From Streptomyces sp. NBC_00557 (lineage in GTDB: Bacteria; Actinomycetota; Actinomycetes; Streptomycetales; Streptomycetaceae), in the NCBI RefSeq assembly GCF_036345995.1, contig NZ_CP107796.1:3224001-3288000 (forward strand): a stretch of 64,000 nucleotides of DNA, read 5' to 3'. This document shows positions 9,796-18,474 of this stretch, piece by piece; the first letter of the stretch is position 1, and each line of letters begins with the position of its first letter. Position numbers and translations under genes: made by a program. The notes under the pieces are model-generated. The model was not told the DNA's origin. It did not search any database and saw only the letters and a list, made by a program, of their open reading frames with translations.

Positions 9796-10974
9796 TCACG
9801 CCGTGTCCGGTATCGGCAGCGGCCGCTTCTCCAGTGCGGCCGCCATGACCTCGGGGAACAGGTCGGGCGTACAGGCGAAGGCGGGTGCGCCGAGTGCGGC
9901 GAGCGCGGCCGCGTGCTCCCGGTCGTACGCCGGCGCACCCTCGTCGGACAGGGCGAGCAGCGCCACGAACTGCACTCCGGACGCCTTCATCGCCGCCACC
10001 CGCTTGAGCATCTCGTCCCTGATCCCGCCCTCGTAGAGGTCGCTGATCAGCACGACCACGGTCTCGGCGGGCCGGGTGATCTGCGACTGGCAGTAGGCCA
10101 GCGCCCGGTTGATGTCCGTGCCGCCGCCCAGTTGGGTGCCGAAGAGGACGTCGACAGGGTCGTCGAGCTGGTCGGTGAGGTCGACGACCGCCGTGTCGAA
10201 GACGACCAGCCGGGTGCTGATCGACCGCATGGAAGCGAGGACCGCACCGAACACGGACGCGTAGACCACGGACGCCGCCATCGACCCCGACTGGTCGATG
10301 CAGAGCACGACCTCCTTCTTCACGGACCGCGCGGCCCGCCCGTATCCGATGAGCCGTTCGGGCACGACCGTGCGGTACTCGGGCAGATAGTGCTTGAGGT
10401 TGGCCGTGATGGTGCGGTTCCAGTCGATGTCGTGGTGGCGCGGGCGGGCGATCCGCGCGCTGCGGTCGAGGGCACCGGTGAGGGTGGCCCGGGTGCGGTT
10501 CGCGAGCCGCTTCTCCAGGTCGTCGACGACCTTGCGCACGACCACGCGCGCCGTCTCCCTCGTCGTCTCCGGCATCGCCTTGTTCAGCGACAGCAGCGTG
10601 CCGACCAGATGGACGTCCGCCTCCACCGCCTCGAGCATCTCCGGTTCCAGCAGCAGGGAGGCGAGGCCGAGCCGGTCGATGGCGTCGCGCTGCATGACCT
10701 GGACCACGGAGGACGGGAAGTAGGTGCGGATGTCCCCGAGCCAGCGCGCCACGGACGGCGCGGAGGCGCCGAGCCCCGCCGAACGGTCCCGCCCCGCCTG
10801 CGACTTGTCACCCCTGCCGTAGAGCGCGGCGAGCGTGCCGTCCATCGCCGCGTCCCTGCCGGACAGCGCGCATCCGGTGCCGTCTGCCTGGTCGCCGCCG
10901 AGCACCAGCCGCCACCGCCGCAGCCGCTCCGCCGCCGCATCGGCGCCGCCCACCGCCATCGCCTCGTCCGTCAT
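9796..10974 (-). CDS. VWA-domain protein of the MoxR locus (YehP-like)
   Basis: A 392-residue cytoplasmic protein with a helical N-terminal half and a von Willebrand A domain from about residue 218. The metal-ion-dependent adhesion site is complete: DQSGSM (227-232), Thr286 in GGGTDI and Asp312 in ISDLYEGG. VWA proteins of this kind work with MoxR AAA+ ATPases, probably presenting or binding clients. It starts 4 bases after the stop of the DUF5682 gene, with GGGGGTGAGGGC as ribosome site inside that gene, so MoxR, DUF5682 and VWA are one operon. By the promoter upstream of the MoxR gene the operon should respond to DNA damage (inference). The client and process are unknown. Confidence 0.9.
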   Translation of the reverse strand: MTDEAMAVGGADAAAERLRRWRLVLGGDQADGTGCALSGRDAAMDGTLAALYGRGDKSQAGRDRSAGLGASAPSVARWLGDIRTYFPSSVVQVMQRDAIDRLGLASLLLEPEMLEAVEADVHLVGTLLSLNKAMPETTRETARVVVRKVVDDLEKRLANRTRATLTGALDRSARIARPRHHDIDWNRTITANLKHYLPEYRTVVPERLIGYGRAARSVKKEVVLCIDQSGSMAASVVYASVFGAVLASMRSISTRLVVFDTAVVDLTDQLDDPVDVLFGTQLGGGTDINRALAYCQSQITRPAETVVVLISDLYEGGIRDEMLKRVAAMKASGVQFVALLALSDEGAPAYDREHAAALAALGAPAFACTPDLFPEVMAAALEKRPLPIPDTA

Positions 10975-10978
10975 GCCC

Positions 10979-13921
10979 TCACCCCCGCAAGCTGTCGTCG
11001 TCGATCACGCCCCCACGGGCCCCAACCCGCCCGGCCCGCCTCCTCTCTACCGAGCCACTCCCACCGGCCGGACCACGCAGCACCGAGTCACGCAGAACCG
11101 AGTCACGCAGGGCCGGGGCTCGCTCGCCGGTGTTTCGTTGCGCCGGCTCGGACGCGGCCGGGTCCTCCAGTCCGAGCAGCAGGCTCAGCACCGGGAGTAC
11201 GGCGTCGGCGCGTTCGGCGTCCGGTTCGGGGGCGAAGCCGGGTGTGACCGTGCCGTGCGCTGCCCCGCCGGACGCCCGGAAGCCGGGCCCGCGCCGGACC
11301 AGTTCGCCGAGCGTTCTGCGCACCCCCGGGTCGTACGCCGCGAACGTGCGGCGCAGCAGCGGCAGTACGTCGGTGAACGCCTCCGCCGACACCCCGGTCA
11401 GCCAGCTGTCCACCAGCCCGAGCAGCCGCTCGTCGTGCACCAGCAGCAGCCCGCCCCCGCCGCCGACGAACCCCTCGATCCAGGCGGCCGCGTCGGCGGA
11501 CGGTGTCCCCGGCGACAGCGCCAACCCCATGAGCCGCGCCGCCTCCTCGGGCCCCAGCCCACCGTCGTCCAACAGCAACCGCACCGCGCGCCCCCGCAGC
11601 ACACCGGGCACGGTGTCGCGCAGTGACAAGGTCCGCAGCACTCCCCGCCACCGGTCCCGCAGATCCCCCCGCCCGGCACCGCGACCGGCACCACCGGCAA
11701 CCGCCCCGGCACCGGGGCCGAAGAGACCGTCCGCACCCTCCGCACCGGCACCGGCCCCCAGGCCGAGGGTGACGTCGGGACCAGCTCCGCCGTCCTCGGC
11801 ACCACGCGCGCCACCGGCACGCTCGCCCGCCCCCGAGCCGGCATCCGCCCCCGCCCCGGTGCCGGTGCCCGCGCCCGTTCCTCTGCTCGGCCCCGCACCG
11901 CCGCGTGCCCCGGCGGGTGTCTCGGTCAGCAGGCTCACCGCCGTGTGCACCGCGTCCACATGGGCGCGCATCTCCTGCGCCGCGTCCGTGTCGAGCGAGG
12001 TACAGGCTGGGGGCAGGCCGACGAAGACGCGTTCGGCGAGGCCCGCGGCGACGCCGGTCAGCGCGCCGGTGCCGGTGCCGCGCACGTCGCCGTAGCGCAG
12101 GGCGCGGACCAGGGCGGGCAGGGCCTGGGCGAGATGGCCGACGTCGGTGTCGAGCGCGGCCCGGTCGGCGAGCACCCGCATGACCACGGGCAGGGCATCC
12201 GGCAGCCCGGCGAGCAGGCACTGCTCGGCGAGCGCGGTGACGTCGGCGAGGGTGCTTGCGGCCGTCGCGTCCGCCTCGGCCTTGGCCTGCGCCGCGCCCA
12301 GCACGGTCGTCCCCCAGACCCCCGCCTCGGCCACCCGCACCGACAGCTCCGGCTCCCAGCACAGCCGCCAGGTCTCCCGGAACGTGCCCGTGCTCCCCCG
12401 AGACCGCGCGGGCTCGCCCCAGCCGATACCGAGGAGCCGGAGCCGGTGCAGCAGCCTGCTGCGGCCGGCGTCGGTGTCACCGCGCAGGTCCAGCTCCAAC
12501 TCCCGTTCCGGCGCCTCGGGTTTGAGGCGCAGGGAACGCTGCTGCCGGGCCAGGTCGCGCTGCAGCGGCACCGCGGGGGCCGACTCCGGGACCTCGCCGA
12601 GGACGTCCCCGACCACCAGCCGGTCGCGCACCAGCGCCAGCGGCACGTCCGAGCCGTCGCACATCACCGCGCGCACGGCGTCGGTGGTCTCGCTCAGCCC
12701 CGGCAACGGGCGGCCGCGCAGCGCCGCCAGCGTCCCTGCGAGCCGGACGGCCTCGATGACATGGGCGGAGGACACCATCCGGTCCTCCTCCCGAAGCAGC
12801 CGCGCCACCTGGGTCAGCCACCGCTCGACCGGCCGGTCGGGGGCGTGGAACAGATGGCCGTACCAGCCCGGCGAGTCGATGCCCGCGCCGTATCCGCTGG
12901 ACCGGGCGAGCCTGCGGTGGGTCCACGGCACCCAGGTCAGATCGGCCTTGACCTTGGGCAGCCCCTTCAGCAGCGCCCGGTCGGCGGTGACGGTGGTCCT
13001 CTCGCGCAGTGCGGGCACATGCCAGGCCCCGCAGACGACGGCCACCTCCTCGCCGAACTCCTTGCGCGCGGCCCGCAGCCGGAGCCGCATGTGGGCCTCG
13101 CGGACCAGGTCCCGGGAGTGCCCGCCGGTGCCGTACCGCTCACGGAGCGCGCCCATGGCCTCTTCCAGGGCGGCGAAGGGGGCGAGGGGGTCCCGGTCGG
13201 CCGGGCCCCGGTGCTCGACGACGTCCTCCCACCAGCGTTCGGGATCGTCGTACCCCGCGGCTTCGGCGAGCACGGCCAGCGGGTCGACCCGCACCTGCTC
13301 GGCAGGTGCCCGGCCGTTGTCGGCGTGCCGCTCGGTGTCACCCTCCCGTCCGGCACCGGCGTTCCGGTCGGTGTCGCCTTCCCGCCCGGCGCCGGCTCCC
13401 CCGCTGTCCTCGCCCTTCCGCCCGGCGTCGGCCACCCCGCTCTCCTCGCTGTCCTCGCCCTTCCCGCCGGCGTCGGCGTGCCGCCGCTCCGGCTCGGTCC
13501 CCTGTGCTGCGGGTCCGGCGGGCGAGCCGGGGTCGGCGGGGAACCCGGCCTCGGCGTCCTCCGGTTCCCAGGCCAGCGTGTGGGTGGCCGGAAGATCGAT
13601 GAAGCGGGCCGGGACGCCGTGTTCCACGGCCCAGCGGATCGCCACCCATTCGGGGCTGAACTCGGCGAACGGCCAGAACGCCGAGCGGCCCGGCTCGTCC
13701 ACGGCGTGGGCGAGGAGGGCGACCGGGGGCCGCAGGCCGGGGTCGGCGGCGAGCGGGATCAGCGCGTCGGCCTCGGGCGGCCCCTCGACGAGGACGGCAG
13801 CGGGCCGGGCGGCGTCCAGAGCGCTACGCACCGCCCGGGCGGAACCGGGCCCGTGGTGCCGCACGCCCAGCAGGAGCGGCCCGGAGTGGTGGATCCCGGG
13901 CCGGCGAGCGTCGTCGGTCAT
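10979..13921 (-). CDS. DUF5682 family protein (YehM-like), possible TraB/TIKI-fold domain
   Basis: A 980-residue protein starting at the ATG that overlaps the MoxR stop as ATGA, so translation is coupled. The N-terminal domain has GVRHHGPGSA (19-28), VLVEGPPEAD (43-52), REAHMR (274-279) and VVCGAWHVPAL (295-305). The GxxH, E, R-xx-M and GxxH spacing recalls the TraB/TIKI/ChaN superfamily of putative metal-dependent hydrolases; that comparison is mine. An inserted acidic stretch of short repeats (about 120-205, e.g. AGREGDTDRNAGAGREGDTE) and a second Gly/Ala-rich linker near 660-720 separate helical regions. The open frame continues far upstream across the MoxR gene, but that part overlaps real coding sequence. 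No function has been shown, to my knowledge. Confidence 0.88.
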   Translation of the reverse strand: MTDDARRPGIHHSGPLLLGVRHHGPGSARAVRSALDAARPAAVLVEGPPEADALIPLAADPGLRPPVALLAHAVDEPGRSAFWPFAEFSPEWVAIRWAVEHGVPARFIDLPATHTLAWEPEDAEAGFPADPGSPAGPAAQGTEPERRHADAGGKGEDSEESGVADAGRKGEDSGGAGAGREGDTDRNAGAGREGDTERHADNGRAPAEQVRVDPLAVLAEAAGYDDPERWWEDVVEHRGPADRDPLAPFAALEEAMGALRERYGTGGHSRDLVREAHMRLRLRAARKEFGEEVAVVCGAWHVPALRERTTVTADRALLKGLPKVKADLTWVPWTHRRLARSSGYGAGIDSPGWYGHLFHAPDRPVERWLTQVARLLREEDRMVSSAHVIEAVRLAGTLAALRGRPLPGLSETTDAVRAVMCDGSDVPLALVRDRLVVGDVLGEVPESAPAVPLQRDLARQQRSLRLKPEAPERELELDLRGDTDAGRSRLLHRLRLLGIGWGEPARSRGSTGTFRETWRLCWEPELSVRVAEAGVWGTTVLGAAQAKAEADATAASTLADVTALAEQCLLAGLPDALPVVMRVLADRAALDTDVGHLAQALPALVRALRYGDVRGTGTGALTGVAAGLAERVFVGLPPACTSLDTDAAQEMRAHVDAVHTAVSLLTETPAGARGGAGPSRGTGAGTGTGAGADAGSGAGERAGGARGAEDGGAGPDVTLGLGAGAGAEGADGLFGPGAGAVAGGAGRGAGRGDLRDRWRGVLRTLSLRDTVPGVLRGRAVRLLLDDGGLGPEEAARLMGLALSPGTPSADAAAWIEGFVGGGGGLLLVHDERLLGLVDSWLTGVSAEAFTDVLPLLRRTFAAYDPGVRRTLGELVRRGPGFRASGGAAHGTVTPGFAPEPDAERADAVLPVLSLLLGLEDPAASEPAQRNTGERAPALRDSVLRDSVLRGPAGGSGSVERRRAGRVGARGGVIDDDSLRG

Positions 13922-15036
13922 GCGCCGGCCTCCCGGCACGCGCGGTAGAAGTCCGTCCATCCCTCGCGCTCGCGGACGACGGTCTCCAGGTACTCCTGCC
14001 AGACGACCCGGTCGGCCGCCGGATCGCGCACGACGGCGCCGAGGATGCCGGCGGCGACGTCGCCCGGCCGCAGCACGCCGTCGCCGAAGTGCGCGGACAG
14101 GGCAAGTCCGCTGGTGACGACGGAGATCGCCTCGGCCGTGGACAGCGTGCCGCTGGGCGACTTCAGTCTGGTGCGGCCGTCGGCGGTGACGCCGTCGCGC
14201 AGCTCGCGGAAGACGGTCACGACCCGGCGGATCTCCTCGATGCCGTCGGGCGCGGCCGGCAGGTCGAGGGAGCGGCCGATCTGCTCGACCCGCCGGGTGA
14301 CGATGTCGACCTCGGCGTCGGCGCTCTCCGGCAGCGGCAGCACCACCGTGTTGAAGCGGCGGCGCAGGGCGCTGGAGAGGTCGTTGACCCCTCTGTCCCG
14401 GTCGTTGGCGGTGGCGATCAGGTTGAACCCGCGCACCGCCTGCACCTCCTGGCCCAGCTCGGGGATGGGCAGGGTCTTCTCGGAGAGGATCGTGATCAGC
14501 GTGTCCTGCACGTCGGCCGGAATGCGCGTCAGTTCCTCGACGCGGGCCGTCATGCCCTCCGCCATGGCGCGCATGACGGGGCTGGGCACCAGGGCGTCCC
14601 GGCTCGGTCCGTGCGCCAGCAGCTGCGCGTAGTTCCAGCCGTAGCGGATGGCCTCCTCCGGCGTGCCGGCCGTGCCCTGCACCAGCAGGGTGGAGTCGCC
14701 GCTGACCGCGGCCGCCAGATGCTCCGACACCCAGGTCTTCGCGGTGCCGGGCACGCCGAGCAGGAGCAGGGCGCGGTCGGTGGCGAGCGTGGTGACGGCG
14801 ACCTCGATGATCCGGCGCGGGCCCACGTACTTCGGTGTGATCACCGTGCCGTCCGGCAGGGTGCCGCCGAGCAGGTACGTCGCCACGGCCCACGGCGACA
14901 GCTTCCAGCGCGCCGGGCGCGGCCGGTCGTCCTGCGCGGCGAGCGCGGCGAGTTCGTCGGCGAAGGCGTGCTCGGCGTGCGGCCGCAAAGCGTTGCTGTG
15001 CTGTTCGACGGACGTGGCGTCCATGGACACGGTCAT
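13918..15036 (-). CDS. MoxR-family AAA+ ATPase (YehL-like)
   Basis: A 372-residue AAA+ ATPase: Walker A GVPGTAKT (94-101), a Walker-B region in which the usual DE is replaced by ARVEELTR (164-171), sensor-1 IATANDRD (207-214) and an arginine-finger region SALRRRF (222-228). MoxR ATPases act as chaperone-like remodellers with VWA partners. The start at 15036 is supported by GGAGGGGG eight bases upstream; a longer in-frame start would lie upstream of the predicted transcription start. It is the first gene of a three-gene operon with the DUF5682 and VWA genes and is divergent from the SWIM gene. A RecA-NDp-type promoter with one mismatch lies 44-66 bases upstream. Confidence 0.93.
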   Translation of the reverse strand: MTVSMDATSVEQHSNALRPHAEHAFADELAALAAQDDRPRPARWKLSPWAVATYLLGGTLPDGTVITPKYVGPRRIIEVAVTTLATDRALLLLGVPGTAKTWVSEHLAAAVSGDSTLLVQGTAGTPEEAIRYGWNYAQLLAHGPSRDALVPSPVMRAMAEGMTARVEELTRIPADVQDTLITILSEKTLPIPELGQEVQAVRGFNLIATANDRDRGVNDLSSALRRRFNTVVLPLPESADAEVDIVTRRVEQIGRSLDLPAAPDGIEEIRRVVTVFRELRDGVTADGRTRLKSPSGTLSTAEAISVVTSGLALSAHFGDGVLRPGDVAAGILGAVVRDPAADRVVWQEYLETVVREREGWTDFYRACREAGA

Positions 15037-15079
15037 GGCTGAGGCCCCCTCCAGCTCGGCCGGTTCGGATCTGGCATCC

Positions 15080-15102
15080 ACCGTGCACCACGCCACTGAC
15101 AA
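15080..15102 (-). promoter_or_regulatory. RecA-NDp/PafBC-type DNA-damage promoter of the MoxR operon
   Basis: On the minus strand TTGTCAGTG (15094-15102), 8 bases, then CACGGT (15080-15085). The actinobacterial DNA-damage consensus is TTGTCRGTG-N8-TANNNT; only the first base of the -10 differs. Transcription should start near 15073, leaving a leader of about 37 bases with a strong ribosome site. Confidence 0.7.
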
Positions 15103-15138
15103 TCGCTCTGACCTGCGCAGACGCCCACACCGGACGGA

Positions 15139-15161
15139 TTGTCAGTGGCGGGACCTACCGT
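15139..15161 (+). promoter_or_regulatory. RecA-NDp/PafBC-type DNA-damage promoter of the SWIM gene
   Basis: TTGTCAGTG (15139-15147), 8 bases, TACCGT (15156-15161): an exact match to TTGTCRGTG-N8-TANNNT. The ATG at 15169 follows only 7 bases after the -10, so the message should be leaderless or nearly so. Together with the minus-strand copy this forms a 14-bp inverted repeat (15091-15104 and 15137-15150). Confidence 0.8.
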
Positions 15162-15168
15162 CGGAGGC

Positions 15169-16527
15169 ATGACTGAGCAGGGGGTGCGCTGGACCGCGGA
15201 ACAGGTGCTGGCACTGGCGCCTGACGCCGCGTCCCGCACAGCGGGAGGCAAGCTCGGCACGGCGGGGCCGTGGTCGGAGACGGGCAGCGGAGAGGGGACG
15301 GTGTGGGGGCTGTGCAAGGGCAGCGGCAGCAGGCCGTACCAGACGGTGGTCGATCTGGCCGATCCGGCCGGCCCGGCGTACAAGTGCAGTTGCCCGAGCC
15401 GTAAGTTCCCGTGCAAGCACGCGCTCGGACTGCTTCTGCTGTGGGCGGGCGGCGACGGCGCGGTGCCGGCCTCCGCCGAGCCGCCGGAGTGGGCCGAGCA
15501 GTGGCTCGCGGGCAGACGCAGACGCTCCGAGTCCCAGCAGGCCCGCGGCGACGGGGGTTCGGGAAGCGGCGGGCAGGCCGATCCGGAGGCGGCGCGGCGG
15601 CGGGCCGAGCGCCGGGCCGAGCGGGTCACCGCGGGCGCGACCGAGCTGGAGCAGCGCCTCGCGGACCTGCTGCGCGGCGGGCTGGCCGCGGCCGAGCAGG
15701 CGGGGTACGGCCTGTGGGACGAGACGGCGGCCCGCATGGTCGACGCGCAGGCGCCCGGACTGGCCGCGCGGGTCAGGGAGTTGGGTGCGATCCCGGCATC
15801 CGGCGCCGGCTGGCCGGGCCGGCTGCTGGAGGAGTGCGCTCTGCTGCACCTGCTCGACCAGGGCTGGCTGCGCCGCGCCCAGCTGCCGGACGCTCTCGCG
15901 GCCACCGTCCGTTCCCGGCTGGGCCTGCCCACCGCGGCGGACGGTGCGCCGGTGCGCGACCGCTGGCTGGTCCTCGCCCAGTACGACACGGTGGACGCGA
16001 AACTGACGACCCGCCGGATATGGCTGCACGGCGCCGCCTCGGGCCGCACCCGGCTGCTGCTCTCCTACGGCGCGGCCGGCCGGGCTCCGGAGCTGCACCT
16101 GCCGGTCGGCCTGGCCCTGGACGCGGAGCTGTCCGCCTATCCCGGCGCCGGTCAGTCCCGCTCCGTGCTGGGTGAGCGGTTCGCCCCGCCCGCGCCGGCC
16201 GCGTTCCGCCCACCGGGCACGAGCACGGCGGAGGCGGCGGCCCGCTACGGCGCGGCCCTGCGTGACGACCCCTGGCTGGAGTCGGTCCCCGTGACGCTGG
16301 ACCGCGTGGTGCCGGTCCCGGACGGCGACCAGTGGCAGCTGGCCGACGCCGACACGGACTCCGCCCTGCCGCTGACCCGGGCCGCCCGCTCCCGCCCCGG
16401 CCTGTGGCGGCTGGTCGCCCTGTCCGGCGGCGCCCCGCTCAAGGTCTTCGGCGAGTGCGGCCACCGCGGCTTCACTCCCCTCACGGCCTGGCCGGAGGGC
16501 CCGGGCGAGCCGGTGCTCCTGTGCTGA
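15169..16527 (+). CDS. SWIM zinc-finger protein of the MoxR locus (YehQ-like)
   Basis: A 452-residue protein with a SWIM zinc finger near the N terminus: Cys73-x-Cys75-x6-Cys82-x-His84 in YKCSCPSRKFPCKHALG. SWIM fingers bind DNA or proteins. The rest is Ala/Arg/Leu-rich, with a charged helical stretch (about 115-170) and no other motif I recognise. The ATG at 15169 follows the -10 of a DNA-damage promoter by 7 bases, and GGAGG immediately precedes it, so translation is probably leaderless. It is divergent from the MoxR operon and is followed, after a 285-base tandem-repeat region, by the DUF5691 gene. Confidence 0.9.
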   Translation: MTEQGVRWTAEQVLALAPDAASRTAGGKLGTAGPWSETGSGEGTVWGLCKGSGSRPYQTVVDLADPAGPAYKCSCPSRKFPCKHALGLLLLWAGGDGAVPASAEPPEWAEQWLAGRRRRSESQQARGDGGSGSGGQADPEAARRRAERRAERVTAGATELEQRLADLLRGGLAAAEQAGYGLWDETAARMVDAQAPGLAARVRELGAIPASGAGWPGRLLEECALLHLLDQGWLRRAQLPDALAATVRSRLGLPTAADGAPVRDRWLVLAQYDTVDAKLTTRRIWLHGAASGRTRLLLSYGAAGRAPELHLPVGLALDAELSAYPGAGQSRSVLGERFAPPAPAAFRPPGTSTAEAAARYGAALRDDPWLESVPVTLDRVVPVPDGDQWQLADADTDSALPLTRAARSRPGLWRLVALSGGAPLKVFGECGHRGFTPLTAWPEGPGEPVLLC

Positions 16528-16569
16528 CCGCTCCACCACGAAAGAACAGCACCGGCCCCTCGAACAAAC

Positions 16570-16797
16570 CAGGGCAGACGACCGCCTGCCCCCGAACGAC
16601 AACACCGGCACCTCCCCTCGGACACACGCAGGCAAGACGACCGCTCTCGAACGACAGCACCGCCAACGCCTCGGACACACGCAGGGAAAACGACCGCCCT
16701 GCCCCCGGACGACAGCACCGGCGCCCCTGGGACACAGCAGGGAAGCCGGCCGCCTGCCCCCGAGCGACGGCACCGGCACCTACCCTCGGACGCGCGC
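16570..16797. repeat. four imperfect 53-60-bp tandem repeats between the SWIM and DUF5691 genes
   Basis: Units begin near 16570, 16629, 16682 and 16738. Each starts CAGGSMARRCGRCCGC, continues with CCCCCGAACGACARCACCGG and ends near CTCGGACACACG. They fill most of the 285-base gap. No hairpin terminator or open reading frame with codon bias is apparent in it. Confidence 0.8.
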
Positions 16798-16812
16798 AAG
16801 GAAGGGAACGCG

Positions 16813-18474
16813 ATGAACGGGACGGACAGGACGGCCTCGGCCGACGTGCAGGCCACGGCTCCGGCGATCTCCTGGGAGGACCTGGTCACCACCGCCCTCC
16901 TCGGTACCGACCGGCGCCCGGTGCCGTACGCCGGGTCGGGCCGGGCGGCGCCCCTGGCGCTGCTGGACGCGGCCGCCGTGGCGACCGTACGGCGGCGGGC
17001 CGGGCTGCGGCCCGCGCGAGCCGCGCGCCGGCCCGAACCGGCGCCCGAGGACCCGCGCCCGGCCCTGCCCGCCGCGGCGGCCCGCAGACTCGCCATGCTG
17101 CTCGCCGACCGTTCCGGCGGCGGATCGGCCGGCCGCCGGAGCAGCACACCGGACCTCGTGGAGCTGCTCCCGCAGTGGCTCGCGGCGGCCAACGCGCACG
17201 GGTACGCGGCGCCGCCGCAGGCGCTGCCCGCCCTGCTGGACGCGGCCCGGGGCCGTACGGACCTGCGCCCGGCGGCGCTGGCGTTCGCGGGCCCCCGCGC
17301 CCTGTGGCTGGCCCGGCTGAACCCGGAATGGCGCTTCGCGCTGCGTGCCTCCCCAGGCGGCGGCGCCGCACTGCCCGGCCCCGAGGACGTCGAAGGGGTG
17401 CGCCGGCTGTGGCAGGAGGGGCTGTTCGCCGAGCGCGTGGCCCTGCTGGGCGCGCTGCGCAGCCGTACGCCCGCGCTCGCGCGGGAGCTGCTGGCCTCGA
17501 CCTGGCCGACGGAGCGGGCGGAGGACCGGCTGATGTTCCTCGACTCGCTGCGCACCGGTCTGTCCGCCGCCGACGAGCCGTTCCTGGAGCAGGCGCTGAG
17601 CGACCGCAGCCGCAATGTGCGGGCGACGGCGGCCGAGTTGCTGTCGGCACTGCCTGCTTCCGCGCTGGCCGCGCGCATGGCCGTACGGGCCCAGGCGTGT
17701 GTGGCCCTCGACCGCACCGGGCCGTCGCCTGCGATCGCGGTGGAAGCGCCGCTCGAGTGCGACTCCGGCATGGAGCGCGACGGTGTGGTGGCCACACCTC
17801 CCGCGGGCAGAGGGGAACGGTCATGGTGGCTGGGGCAGTTGGTGGAAGCGGCGCCGCTGAGCACATGGCCGGTACGGCTCGGCGGGCGGACGGCGCGGGA
17901 GATCGTGGCGCTGCCGGTTGCGGACGGCTGGCGGGACGAGCTGCACGCGGCCTGGTGCCGGGCGGCGGTACGGCAGCGGGACACCGAGTGGTCGAGGGCG
18001 CTGCTGGGTTCGCCGTCGGCGCCGGAGGCCGGCGGGCCGGGCGCGGTGTCGCTGGCGGAGCGCGCGAAGCTGCTGGCGGCCCTGGAGCCGGAGGAACGGG
18101 CGGCGTGGGTGGCCGGGTTCATCGCCACGCACGGCCTGTCGGAGGCCTTCCAGCTGCTCGGGGTCTGCGCGGTGCCCTGGTCCGCGCCGCTGGGCCGCGC
18201 GGTCGTGGACGCGCTCAACATCGCGCGGGACGCGGGCAGTTACCCGTGGAGCTTCAGCGGTGTGATGGGTCTGGCCGAACGCTGCCTGGATCCCGCGGAG
18301 GCCGGCCGGCTGGAGGCGCTGCTGGCGATACCCGACGAGCGGGAGGACGCGGCGCCGGGCGCCGGCGGTTACTGGGCGGAGGCGTTCCAGCGACTGGTGA
18401 CCACCTTGCGGCTCAGGGCGGAGATGGCCGCCGAACTGGCACCGGCCGCCGCCTGGAACCCGCCCGAGGGCTGA
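16813..18474 (+). CDS. DUF5691 family protein
   Basis: A 553-residue cytoplasmic protein, largely alpha-helical by composition (many Ala/Leu/Arg heptad-like stretches, HEAT-like in feel). Conserved-looking pieces are ISWEDLVTTALLGTDRRPVP near the N terminus, LPALLDAARGRTDLRPAALA and ARLNPEWRFALRA in the middle. I recognise the family as DUF5691, which is commonly encoded next to SWIM, MoxR, DUF5682 and VWA genes. AAGGAAGGG lies upstream of the ATG. No membrane segment, signal peptide or catalytic motif is visible. Its role is unknown; the neighbourhood suggests it belongs to the same DNA-damage-controlled machine. Confidence 0.85.
   Translation: MNGTDRTASADVQATAPAISWEDLVTTALLGTDRRPVPYAGSGRAAPLALLDAAAVATVRRRAGLRPARAARRPEPAPEDPRPALPAAAARRLAMLLADRSGGGSAGRRSSTPDLVELLPQWLAAANAHGYAAPPQALPALLDAARGRTDLRPAALAFAGPRALWLARLNPEWRFALRASPGGGAALPGPEDVEGVRRLWQEGLFAERVALLGALRSRTPALARELLASTWPTERAEDRLMFLDSLRTGLSAADEPFLEQALSDRSRNVRATAAELLSALPASALAARMAVRAQACVALDRTGPSPAIAVEAPLECDSGMERDGVVATPPAGRGERSWWLGQLVEAAPLSTWPVRLGGRTAREIVALPVADGWRDELHAAWCRAAVRQRDTEWSRALLGSPSAPEAGGPGAVSLAERAKLLAALEPEERAAWVAGFIATHGLSEAFQLLGVCAVPWSAPLGRAVVDALNIARDAGSYPWSFSGVMGLAERCLDPAEAGRLEALLAIPDEREDAAPGAGGYWAEAFQRLVTTLRLRAEMAAELAPAAAWNPPEG

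Noticed and set aside
13922..15130. N-terminal extension of the DUF5682 frame through the MoxR gene
   Set aside because: This part overlaps the MoxR coding sequence in another frame; the ATG overlapping the MoxR stop with conserved downstream sequence is the real start.
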